In this document: piece after piece, positions 6,470 to 13,916 of the stretch | Layout of the letters: every line of letters starts with the position of its first letter | Numbering within the stretch: the first letter of the stretch is position 1 | Virus record (IMG/VR): IMGVR_UViG_3300031976_001139 | Coordinates: 1-28,782 of that record | Length of the DNA: 28,782 nt | Reading direction: 5' to 3' (one strand) | From: a virus | Translations under genes and position numbers: made by a program | Notes under the pieces: model-generated | Told to the model about the DNA's origin: nothing | What the model saw: only the letters and a program-made list of their open reading frames with translations | Databases searched by the model: none

Positions 6470-8391
6470 AAGCTGCTCTTTCTAGCCACGCGGGAACGCC
6501 GACGCTTGGGACGCGGCGCCAGCGTGGCGGTGTCATTAAGGTCTAGGCCAAAGCGCTGCTGGCTAATACGCAAAGCAGCCAGGGCATAAACGAAACAGTC
6601 CAGCGCTTCGTTACGGCGGCCGCCTGCATCCCAGCGGTAAACACGCCGCCCTTTTTCGATCTTGGCCACTTTGATTTCAGCGGTGAGCTGCTTGATCTCA
6701 TCCTCGTCGCAGATGAGATCGTTCGAGGGCAAGTGGACGCAACCGGGTACCGCCACGCCAGGTTGCGGCTGAAGCTTGAGGCGGTTGTAGATGGTTTCCT
6801 TGGCGTTGTCGGTACCCACTTCAGTGAGGAAAACGCCTTTAGCGGTCTTCTTGCGCGGCATGTTGGCAATCGGCTTGCCGTATTTATTGGCACCCTTGAT
6901 CGGAATCACCCAGTAAGCGCCCTGCTGCTTACTCATGGCGTAGACTTCATCGGTGTAATGCCCGCCAGAATCCCAGCACCAGCGCATCACCGGTAACCAG
7001 TTCCCGTCTGTTCGTTGGTACCCCTGGTGCAGCTTTTGCGCCACCTTGCGCTTTAGCTCGGGCCCGGCCGGGTCGCCGTAGAGGATCCAACGATCTACCA
7101 GCCAGCTCTCTTCATCTTTGCCCCACGCCCAAACACGGCCTTCATAGCGATCGTCCTGGGTGTCGATGCCGCCAGTGAGTGCCACTGCTGTATCGGGCAC
7201 CTGGGGGTAAACTTCACGCCGCCCATAGATTGTTTCCCACTCAAGCTTTTCGCCCAGCTCGTCTTCCCAGGTTTCGCCCAGCGTGGTGTTGACGAATGTT
7301 TTGAGCTTCGAGGGCGACCCCTTTGCCTTGAGGAAGTCACGAACGATCAGCTCCCAGGTGGTAAAGGGGCTAAGCACCGTCCATAGATAAAACGTCACGC
7401 TGTCGGGCGTGGGGATTGGTTCGTGATCAGCGCCAAACCAGTCGATACCGTCGCGCGTCCATATGCCTGTTTCTGAGCATACCCAGACGCCATCTTTGAC
7501 GCTGTGCTCACGGCTTTCATCCTGCAGTTCGTGCTGCTTGATCACGCAGCCGTTGTGCTCACAGAGATAAAAGGCGGTCTCTGGCTTTCCTTCATCCCAC
7601 TTGATACCAAAGCCAGCATCGGGGCCGCCCCACTTGAGGATCTGCTCTTCACCACAGTGCGGGCATGGCACATGGAAGTTCAGTTTGTGCGGCGACTCTT
7701 CGGCGGCTGCCTCAATCTGACACTGGCCACGTACCTTAGGCGTAGAGCCGCGAATGGACTTCGGAAACGTAGAGCCTTCAAGGCGTTTATCGCCCAGCGT
7801 GGTGGGCGAGCCTTCTTTTTCGATATCTTCATCAAAGGCAGCGAGCTCGTCATAGATGACCACATCCACCGACTTTTCGCGGTAGTTACGGGCCGCCTTG
7901 CCCCCATGAACAAACACTTGCTTGCCGTTGGCGAACCGTTTGGCGCTGAGCGTGTTATCTCTATGCTTCATGCCGTGCCACGGCGCCAGCTCCAGCACCA
8001 CCGGTACATCACGCACCATGGTTTCCATGTGCGTTTTCATGAACGATTCAGCGTCGGTATCCGTGGGGCTGAACGTTAAGATGTTGCGCTTCTTGTGCTC
8101 CAGCAGGTAACCGGCGGCGGCCAGCAGCATCTTGGTGTAACCAAGGCGGGCCGACTTCACCACATTCACCGTGCGGATCTCGTCATTACCCATCGCGTTT
8201 AAGATGGCGATTTGGAAATGGAGTGTTGTCCAGCGTCCTTCGTGATAGCTCGATTCGCTGGATAGGTAGAAATTCTCGTCGGCCCACTCCACGGCTGTCA
8301 GCGGTGCGGGCCGAAACAGTGCTAACAACCCTTGATGAACTGAACGCCGCCACTCCCTAAGCTGCTGAATCGATACTGTCGAAGTAGTCAT
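6466..8391 (-). CDS. A: Terminase large subunit, lambda gpA family
   Basis: A 641-residue protein, identical in length to lambda gpA. It is the packaging motor ATPase and the nuclease that cuts cos sites. The N-terminal ATPase has the gpA-type Walker A K79-SARLGYT-K87 and a Walker B VDVVIYDE (175-182). A zinc-binding-like CPHCGEEQ segment follows (about 235), typical of this family. The C-terminal half contains the nuclease region with GIDTQDDRYEG and ends in a basic tail (RPKRRRSRVARK). It overlaps the small subunit gene by 35 bp. A lambda-type terminase implies headful-independent, cos-based packaging; the cos site should lie upstream of Nu1. Confidence 0.95.
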   Translation of the reverse strand: MTTSTVSIQQLREWRRSVHQGLLALFRPAPLTAVEWADENFYLSSESSYHEGRWTTLHFQIAILNAMGNDEIRTVNVVKSARLGYTKMLLAAAGYLLEHKKRNILTFSPTDTDAESFMKTHMETMVRDVPVVLELAPWHGMKHRDNTLSAKRFANGKQVFVHGGKAARNYREKSVDVVIYDELAAFDEDIEKEGSPTTLGDKRLEGSTFPKSIRGSTPKVRGQCQIEAAAEESPHKLNFHVPCPHCGEEQILKWGGPDAGFGIKWDEGKPETAFYLCEHNGCVIKQHELQDESREHSVKDGVWVCSETGIWTRDGIDWFGADHEPIPTPDSVTFYLWTVLSPFTTWELIVRDFLKAKGSPSKLKTFVNTTLGETWEDELGEKLEWETIYGRREVYPQVPDTAVALTGGIDTQDDRYEGRVWAWGKDEESWLVDRWILYGDPAGPELKRKVAQKLHQGYQRTDGNWLPVMRWCWDSGGHYTDEVYAMSKQQGAYWVIPIKGANKYGKPIANMPRKKTAKGVFLTEVGTDNAKETIYNRLKLQPQPGVAVPGCVHLPSNDLICDEDEIKQLTAEIKVAKIEKGRRVYRWDAGGRRNEALDCFVYALAALRISQQRFGLDLNDTATLAPRPKRRRSRVARKSSL

Positions 8392-8917
8392 CCAGCAGCT
8401 CCGGCAAAAGACTATCGAGCCCGCTGGCTTGATTACGGGCGCGCGCTAGCTCCCGCATCAGAGTGTCCAGGTGACGCGTCTCTAAATCAGGATGCTTACG
8501 CTTCATCGTTAGTGGCAGTGTGTCGAGAATGGCGGCGATCTCTGCCGCGATTTTGGATAAGGTGAAGATGGCAAACTCGCTGGGTACCACCTTGCGAGCG
8601 GCCAGTTCGTTCTTCTGCTGCTGGCCAATACGGCGCTCTTTGGTCAGCAGGTACTCTTCTTGTTCACGCTTATGCTCGAGCAGTGGGTCAAAGCCCATAT
8701 CGTCATCGCCAGGTTGCGATGATTGTTGTTTCGCCTCTAGCTCAGCCAGCTTCAAATCCAGCACTGAACGGCAGTCGAAATAGACGCTTCTACCGATCTT
8801 CGCCACCGGCTTAACGCCCCATTTATCAAAGGCTTGCACGCTGATACCCAGGCTTGCCGCCATCTGGCTTTTGTTCAGCCAGTATGGCTCTGGAGATTGC
8901 TGTCTTTTGCTCGACAT
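8357..8917 (-). CDS. Nu1: Terminase small subunit, lambda Nu1 family
   Basis: A 186-residue protein (181 in lambda). Nu1 recognises the cos region and presents it to gpA. The N-terminal winged helix is visible as LNKSQMAASLGISVQAFDKWGV followed by the wing GRSVYFDCRSVLDL (about 13-55). The centre carries a charged helix EHKREQEEYLLTKERRIGQQQKNELAARKVVPSEF, characteristic of the family, then a dimer/gpA-binding C-terminus. It stands at the head of the packaging genes. The 154 bp upstream of it (8918-9071) contain no gene and are where cosB-like sites would be expected. Confidence 0.9.
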   Translation of the reverse strand: MSSKRQQSPEPYWLNKSQMAASLGISVQAFDKWGVKPVAKIGRSVYFDCRSVLDLKLAELEAKQQSSQPGDDDMGFDPLLEHKREQEEYLLTKERRIGQQQKNELAARKVVPSEFAIFTLSKIAAEIAAILDTLPLTMKRKHPDLETRHLDTLMRELARARNQASGLDSLLPELLDDYFDSIDSAA

Positions 8918-9071
8918 CGAAACAACAACCTCGCCTTAGAAAATTCTCATAAATAGCGCGAAATCGAGGCTCTGCGCCCCCGTACAGCAGATGCAACCGC
9001 TCAGGAGGAACCGCTCGTTTTTTTGTAAAGATAAACAGCTAGTTAACCGCATGGCTGGCGCGCCAACGTCC

Positions 9072-9344
9072 TCATTCGGCACCTAAGTCATTTTCTATAA
9101 TCTCCACCACCGCGGCCCGGTCAGCATTGAATCGGCGGCGTAGCGCCTCATACTCAGCGAGCAATAGCAGTAGCCCCTTATTGCTCTGTAAGATCCGAGT
9201 AGGCGCTGGCAGCTCATTGGTTAGATGTGCCGGTACCAGGGGGCTGCTGCACTCCATTGGCAGCGCCTGATCTCTGAAGCTCGCGCACCCAGTCAACAAC
9301 CCCATCAGGCAGATCGCTATCAAGCCAGTCACCTGCTTTCGCAT
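9072..9344 (-). CDS. Outer-membrane spanin subunit, Rz1-like lipoprotein
   Basis: A 90-residue lipoprotein. The signal sequence MRKQVTGLIAICLMGLLTGC has a lipobox LLTGC with Cys20 as the lipidation site. A proline-containing segment (LPAPTRILQ) and a C-terminal helix follow. It overlaps the Rz-like gene in another frame (9214-9344), the usual partly nested arrangement of Rz/Rz1 genes. The pair bridges inner and outer membranes and disrupts the outer membrane in the last step of lysis. At 90 residues it is longer than lambda Rz1 (60). Confidence 0.85.
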   Translation of the reverse strand: MRKQVTGLIAICLMGLLTGCASFRDQALPMECSSPLVPAHLTNELPAPTRILQSNKGLLLLLAEYEALRRRFNADRAAVVEIIENDLGAE

Positions 9345-9639
9345 CTTGTTCTCCCAATGGTTCGAGGGCCCCGGTGCTGGCGCCTATATCGTCATCAATG
9401 GTGTTTAACGTGTGCTCACGCTCGGTCAGTGCGTTGCTAAGCCTCTCGATGCGCTGGCGCTGCAACTGCTGGTGCTCGATCAATATCTCGGCACGTTCAC
9501 GCTGGTGCTCAGCCTCTGCCTGGTATGCTTCACGTTCGCCGGTGACGTGCTGCCAGTAGAAATAAACAGCAGCAATGCTGGTTATGCCTATACCTACCCC
9601 GATCAGGTAGCGCTTGAGCTGCCCGATCATTTGCGCCAC
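9214..9639 (-). CDS. Inner-membrane spanin subunit, Rz-like
   Basis: A 141-residue protein with one N-terminal membrane helix (about residues 10-30, YLIGVGIGITSIAAVYFYW) followed by a periplasmic coiled coil (about 35-85) rich in E, Q and R. This is the i-spanin layout that pairs with the Rz1-like lipoprotein overlapping its 3' end. The C-terminus (VVDWVRELQRSGAANGVQQPP) carries the WVRELQ-type helix common in Rz of Pseudomonas and Halomonas phages. It overlaps the holin gene by 13 bp. Confidence 0.85.
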   Translation of the reverse strand: MAQMIGQLKRYLIGVGIGITSIAAVYFYWQHVTGEREAYQAEAEHQRERAEILIEHQQLQRQRIERLSNALTEREHTLNTIDDDIGASTGALEPLGEQDAKAGDWLDSDLPDGVVDWVRELQRSGAANGVQQPPGTGTSNQ

Positions 9640-9980
9640 CGCCCGATGAAAACCTCATAGAGGTCATCTGCTTTACTGCGAATCCAATCGGTACCCAGGA
9701 ACGCTAGAAACACACAAGGCGGGAAGGCAATGATGGGCGGCCAGCCCTGAGATTCAGCTATCCATAAGAAAACGGGGAACAGCGGCGTCGCCAGGAGCGT
9801 GCACATCAAAGCACCCAGCAGCGACTTCTTTAGGCTGCCACCCTCGTGCACGCCACGAATAAAGCCCATCGTAAACGTCAGGATGGCCACCAAAGTGATA
9901 GGCAAAAAATCAAGCAGCCCTTGCCAGAAGTTAGGATCTCTGCCGTTCATAGGGCGTTTCTCTTTTCGTCTTGGGTTCAT
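9627..9980 (-). CDS. Class I holin, lambda S-like (phage_holin_3 type)
   Basis: A 117-residue protein with three predicted membrane helices (about residues 25-43, 56-76 and 82-99), class I topology. The ending FLAFLGTDWIRSKADDLYEVF is the usual C-terminus of lambda-family holins. It sits between endolysin and Rz. The start at 9980 has a GAGAGG-type ribosome site; a second ATG at residue 11 (position 9950) follows a strongly basic stretch (R4, R5, K6, K8, R9), so two products may be made. The holin triggers lysis by forming inner-membrane holes at a set time. Confidence 0.8.
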   Translation of the reverse strand: MNPRRKEKRPMNGRDPNFWQGLLDFLPITLVAILTFTMGFIRGVHEGGSLKKSLLGALMCTLLATPLFPVFLWIAESQGWPPIIAFPPCVFLAFLGTDWIRSKADDLYEVFIGRWRK

Positions 9981-10008
9981 GGCGCACCTCTCGGGCGGGC
10001 CTCATTAG

Positions 10009-10539
10009 TTAGTCGATGGAAATGCCGCCAGCCGCTTTATAAACACTTAGCAGCTCATCTGTGGCCAGCTCCCGCTGACCATACCCAGCACCTGGCAGGC
10101 TCGCCCAAATGTTGCGGCAAGCGTGGATGGCGTCACGGATACGGTCGTCATGGATCAGGGAAAGCGCTTTGCACTGACGGATAAGATGAACGGCGCCTAG
10201 GTCTTGGCTAGCAGGCGTAAAGTCAGGGAGCTGGAACCGCTCTACCAGGTCATCCCATGTACGTATCAAGAACTGGTACCGCCCCGCTGCGCTGGAGTGG
10301 ATCTCATAAGCAGGCAGCCAAACAAGCTGGCGCGGGTGATCGTCGTAACTGCTGAACGTCTTGCCGCCGACAATCACATTGAAACCATCCTGATCGCCAA
10401 AGCGAGGCGTACCTTCGGCAAAGGCCAATGTATCGAGGAAGGCGGCCACGTTGCCGGCGCGTGTATCTCTTGGCGGTGCTGGCTCAACGCGCAGCAGTTC
10501 CGCCTCCTCAAGCCAATGAGTAGGAGAATGAGCCGACAT
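10009..10539 (-). CDS. R: Endolysin, lambda R-type lytic transglycosylase (GH104)
   Basis: A 176-residue protein (158 in lambda R). It cleaves the MurNAc-GlcNAc bond by the transglycosylase route. Close correspondence to lambda R is visible by eye: FLDTLAFAEGT (lambda LDMLAWSEGT, catalytic Glu = Glu42 here), DGFNVIVGGKTFSSYDDHPRQL, SSAAGRYQFLIRTWDDL, and CRNIWASLPGAGYGQ near the C-terminus. There is an extra 25 residues at the N-terminus, without a signal peptide, so it depends on the holin for release. It is the first gene of the late operon, preceded by a terminator-like hairpin. Confidence 0.95.
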   Translation of the reverse strand: MSAHSPTHWLEEAELLRVEPAPPRDTRAGNVAAFLDTLAFAEGTPRFGDQDGFNVIVGGKTFSSYDDHPRQLVWLPAYEIHSSAAGRYQFLIRTWDDLVERFQLPDFTPASQDLGAVHLIRQCKALSLIHDDRIRDAIHACRNIWASLPGAGYGQRELATDELLSVYKAAGGISID

Positions 10540-10573
10540 AGCTGAACCTCAATTACTGGAGCGACAGAAACGC

Positions 10574-10603
10574 AAAAGCCCCACCGGGTGACCGGCAGGG
10601 CTT
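10574..10603 (-). terminator. Terminator-like hairpin upstream of the lysis genes
   Basis: Outer stem AAGCCC / GGGCTT (10576-10581 with 10598-10603) and inner CCGG / CCGG, with a short T run on the minus-strand side (10577-10574). It lies 35 bp upstream of the endolysin start, in the direction of late transcription. In lambda the late promoter is followed by tR', which is only passed with gpQ; this hairpin could have that role. Confidence 0.6.
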
Positions 10604-10900
10604 CAAGAAGTGAGGGCTAATCGCGCAGCTTGCGCAGCCTAGATAAAATATTGCCTCAATCACGACACTTAGGCAAATAATTTTTTTACAAAGATCTTTC
10701 GATGACACAAATAACGAATTTGAGCTTCCCAATGCGTCGCATGAAGCCTATATTAAGTTAATTAAGTGCCTGTTACCGGCCTAGATTGGACATTCTAGTA
10801 ATGCAGCAGGTTCGCGAATTTTTGGCTAGATAGCCTAATGGGAATTAAAGGTTCAGAGGATCATATATATTCCAAATAGGAATCTGTACAGTATTAAATA
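10604..10900. other. Gene-free AT-rich boundary between late module and insert
   Basis: About 300 bp without a convincing open frame; the composition turns AT-rich from about 10,650. On the minus strand TTGCCT (10672-10677) followed 17-18 bases later by CAATAT/AATATT could be a late promoter pointing at the lysis genes, but this is weak. On the plus strand I find no clear -35/-10 pair or ribosome site for the 437-aa gene that starts at 10901. Confidence 0.45.
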
Positions 10901-12214
10901 ATGGAGTTGACTTTGGACGAATTTTCATTGGAAGCTTTAAGTGAAAGCATTTATAACCATAAAACAAAGGGATATTTTGAAGAGATAATTAGTTCGTATA
11001 ACAATAAAAGCTTCCGCTCAGCGACCGTTATGCTCTGGTCGGTAACTGTTATTGATCTGGTTTTTAAGCTTACTGACTTGATAGACTTACATGAAGATAA
11101 ATCAGCAAAAGCTATCCTTAAAGAAATGAGCGAAATTCAATCAAAAGATAGAAAGAGTTCAAAATGGGAGTTGAAGCTTGTTGAGGAAGTCTCAAAGCGA
11201 ACAAATTTATTAAGCTCTGATAACGTTTGCTTTTTGGAGTATTTATATCAGCAAAGAAATCTATCTGCACATCCAGTATTAGATTCAAATCTGGAGTTAC
11301 ACCGTCCTAATAGAGAAACGGTGAGAGCTTTAATAGTTAATTCTGTAGATGGTGTCCTGTCAAAACCGCCTTTCTTCTCTAAAGACATTGTTGTTAACTT
11401 AGTTGAAGACTTAGAGGCATCAAAAGAATACTTAGAAAATGATGAAAACAAACTAAAGCACTATCTAGAAAGTCGTTTTTTCTCCAAAATGACCACAAAA
11501 GTTGAAACTGAAGTATTTAGATCTTTATGGAAATTTGTTTTTAAAATGGAGAATGAAAGAGCATCAAATAATAGAAATATTAATTTTCAAACCCTAAGCT
11601 ATCTATATAAAAAAAATTCACATTCAGCGCTTGAGGTGATCGGCAAAGAAGTAGATTATTTCTCTGATATATCAAAGGAAAGAAAGACGCTTTCGAGTTT
11701 AATAAAGCTATTATCTAGAAACCCTGAAATATATAAGATGCTAAACAAGAGTGCCACGGTAATTATTGATGATGTTATTGGAAAAAAAGAAAGAGATTTT
11801 TATTATTCAAACTTCAAATTTGATAGCTTAACTGATTTTCACAAAGAGCTTATTAGCTATGTGATTGACCATGGTGGCAACATAATAAAATCAGATCTAG
11901 CGCATTTATTTACGCTTTCTGATTCTCCTGAATGGAAATCTAAGGTAAGAATATTAAGAAATGCTTATTATGGAGAAAGTGGGAGCTTTGACTCTGCAGA
12001 GACTCGTTTTGATAAATTTATTTTCCCGGTTCTGAAAAAATACAGAGAAACTGAAATGATCGACTTATTAGAAAGGATTAATAGTAATGACCAGATATAT
12101 GGTCGTAGTTTCAACAAGTACATCAATAAACGCGTAAAAGAGGCTTCTGATAAGCTGTTCGGTAACGAATATGATTATTCAGCATACCCTAATTTTCTAA
12201 GTGCGGTTGAATAA
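10901..12214 (+). CDS. HEPN-like protein, candidate RNase/conflict effector
   Basis: A 437-residue protein from an AT-rich gene unlike its phage neighbours. I do not recognise the full family. The N-terminal ~160 residues are helical and contain YLYQQRNLSAHP (about 115-125): R119-NLSA-H124 is the RX4H motif of HEPN domains, with the usual preceding helix (SATVMLWSVTVIDLVFKL, about 40-57). HEPN proteins are often metal-independent RNases in toxin-antitoxin and abortive infection systems. The remainder is helical, charged and without an obvious second catalytic motif; the C-terminal part could be a sensor. The start ATG lacks a clear ribosome site. A DUF3800 gene follows 100 bp downstream on the same strand. 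The HEPN call rests on motif and helix context only. Confidence 0.6.
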   Translation: MELTLDEFSLEALSESIYNHKTKGYFEEIISSYNNKSFRSATVMLWSVTVIDLVFKLTDLIDLHEDKSAKAILKEMSEIQSKDRKSSKWELKLVEEVSKRTNLLSSDNVCFLEYLYQQRNLSAHPVLDSNLELHRPNRETVRALIVNSVDGVLSKPPFFSKDIVVNLVEDLEASKEYLENDENKLKHYLESRFFSKMTTKVETEVFRSLWKFVFKMENERASNNRNINFQTLSYLYKKNSHSALEVIGKEVDYFSDISKERKTLSSLIKLLSRNPEIYKMLNKSATVIIDDVIGKKERDFYYSNFKFDSLTDFHKELISYVIDHGGNIIKSDLAHLFTLSDSPEWKSKVRILRNAYYGESGSFDSAETRFDKFIFPVLKKYRETEMIDLLERINSNDQIYGRSFNKYINKRVKEASDKLFGNEYDYSAYPNFLSAVE

Positions 12215-12239
12215 GAAATATAACAAGTTGCTGCACTCT

Positions 12240-12270
12240 GAAAAATTACTCGTTACGCTCCTAATTTTTC
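12240..12270. repeat. Perfect 9-bp inverted repeat between the two insert genes
   Basis: GAAAAATTA (12240-12248) and TAATTTTTC (12262-12270) are perfect reverse complements around a 13-nt loop. It lies in the 99-bp gap between the HEPN-like and DUF3800 genes. It is AT-rich and lacks a following T run, so it is not a typical terminator; it may weaken readthrough or be part of a folded recombination site. Confidence 0.55.
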
Positions 12271-12313
12271 GGTGGACATCGCGTTTTAAATTTTCAATTA
12301 GAGTAGGTATAAA

Positions 12314-13408
12314 TTGCATATATTTATTGATGAATCAGGCATTTTCCTTCCGACATCGGATGCCAATAAGTGGAGTTCCGTTGGCGCTTTAGTAGTTCCA
12401 GATGAATCTTTACAAGCTCTTAAAGACGCTCTTTCTAAGCTTAAAACTTCCAACGGGCTGGAAGATATTGAGGAGTTCAAAAGAAATAGGCCTGACTGTT
12501 CCTCTGAATCATTTTCAATTTTCTTAGACACACTTTTTCACTTGAATTGCACTCTACACGTTTTGTCTACAAATGGCTCTCCCACCGAACTAAGTGAAAC
12601 AAAAAATTATAAGGAAAACATAAAGCATTCAATTCGAAAATACTCGAGCAAGGTGACTTCCAGTGCTTCTTTAGTTGAAGAGTTAGTCAATTTAATTGAC
12701 GAGCTGAGTGATCAACAATTTTGCCAGTGCATGCTTCAAAGTTACATGTTAAAATATTTACTGGATAAAGTTGTGCTTTTATATGCAGAAATATCACCGG
12801 AGTCGCTAAGCACTTTTAGGTGGAAGTTAGACCAGAAAAATTTAAAAGAAACAAGCTATGAAGTTGTATTCAAGCATCTATATAGTGGAATCGCGTTAGT
12901 ATCATCATTATCACAGCCAGGCCCTATTTGTTTAGGCTCACAATATGATTACTCGCACTTCCTAGCAGCCTTTTCTCCTATTTCCGATAAAAACATAGAT
13001 GATACATTAGAAGAGTCTTTGGAAATTTTTGAAAAAGATCTGAAAAATCTTCAACAAGCTCTCATAGCTATTGATATCAATAAAGTTTTGACTCATGACT
13101 TCGAATTAGCAGACTCAAAAGATTGTTTTGGCCTTCAATCTATAGATTTACTAGTCTCAAGTGTCAATCGTTGCTTAAAACAAAATTTTACCGATAACGA
13201 AAAGATGGCTGCGTCGTTAGGACAACTGATGGTAAATTCACCACTGATTAAAATGAAGGCATTAAGTTTAATGTCATTCTCTAGTGATGGAGCGATTGAA
13301 GAATATGTAGAAAACATCATTAACATTATGGATAGTAGTTCAAAACAATTATTTTCAGAGAGATTTAGATGCGGCTATTCAAAATCTATAAATGATATGA
13401 ACATATAA
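12314..13408 (+). CDS. DUF3800-family protein
   Basis: A 364-residue protein starting at TTG (12314); an in-frame TAG 15 bp upstream (12299) and the motif immediately after make this the only reasonable start. The N-terminal IFIDESG (residues 3-9) and the later GLQSIDLLVSSVNR (about 273-286) are the two signatures of DUF3800, a family with an RNase H-like fold and conserved acidic residues (here D6, E7 and D278), so a nuclease role is often suspected but not established. The family is frequent on phages, plasmids and in defence neighbourhoods. The gene is AT-rich like the HEPN-like gene before it, and the two are probably a unit. At 364 residues it is at the long end for the family. Confidence 0.78.
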   Translation: MHIFIDESGIFLPTSDANKWSSVGALVVPDESLQALKDALSKLKTSNGLEDIEEFKRNRPDCSSESFSIFLDTLFHLNCTLHVLSTNGSPTELSETKNYKENIKHSIRKYSSKVTSSASLVEELVNLIDELSDQQFCQCMLQSYMLKYLLDKVVLLYAEISPESLSTFRWKLDQKNLKETSYEVVFKHLYSGIALVSSLSQPGPICLGSQYDYSHFLAAFSPISDKNIDDTLEESLEIFEKDLKNLQQALIAIDINKVLTHDFELADSKDCFGLQSIDLLVSSVNRCLKQNFTDNEKMAASLGQLMVNSPLIKMKALSLMSFSSDGAIEEYVENIINIMDSSSKQLFSERFRCGYSKSINDMNI

Positions 13409-13464
13409 CAATCTCATCCACTGTTACCGCCTACGGCAGCGCATGATGTGTAAGGAGAGTATGG

Positions 13465-13860
13465 ATGCGTTTTCAAGCTATCCCAATTATCCGAATCTAC
13501 GATCAGGCTAAGGCTAAGGAGTTCTATTTGGACTTCTTCGGTTTGTCGCTGGATTGGGAACATCGTTTTAAACCGGGCTTTCCTATCTATATGTAGGTTT
13601 CTAGAGATGATCTGCTCTTACACCTCAGTGAACACTCTGAAGATTGTACTCCCGGGTCTAAAAAGTTCGTGAATACTAGTGAGCTTGACGCCCTGAACCG
13701 CGAAATTACTTCACGAGATTACAGTTACTCTCGGCCAGAAATTACGACTGCCCCATGGGGTGATAGGGTGTTCGAAGTGGTCGATCCGTTTTCAAACAAA
13801 ATGTTGTTCAATGAACGCATAACCAGGCCAGGCACGGCGACTCTTTTTTCGTTGCGGTAA
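13465..13860 (+). pseudogene. Glyoxalase/bleomycin-resistance-family gene with in-frame TAG
   Basis: From ATG 13465, with a good ribosome site (AAGGAG at 13452-13457), the frame reads MRFQAIPIIRIYDQAKAKEF, then FYLDFFGLSLDWEHRF, and reaches TAG at 13594-13596 just after FPIYM. Beyond the stop the same frame continues without a break as VSRDDLLLHLSEHSED and ends with APWGDRVFEVVDPFSNKMLF at 13860. This is the glyoxalase superfamily layout (about 131 codons). Relatives usually read YMQVSR here, so TAG most simply replaces CAG (Gln) by one C-to-T change. The gene is inactive unless the stop is suppressed. Base composition is less AT-rich than the HEPN/DUF3800 genes, so it has a separate origin. 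Confidence 0.85.
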
Positions 13861-13916
13861 CTCCTCCACTACAAAGGCGTGCATGCTGGCATGCGTTATT
13901 AAATTGGAGATTAGTT

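Noticed and set aside
7504-8079. A 191-codon plus-strand frame opposite the terminase gene
   Set aside because: Antisense to conserved terminase motifs; no family features of its own.
10876-10889. ATAGGAATCTGTAC upstream of the HEPN-like gene as a CI operator
   Set aside because: Only one half of the palindrome matches the operator consensus and no promoter is recognisable there; such a half-site is expected by chance in AT-rich DNA.
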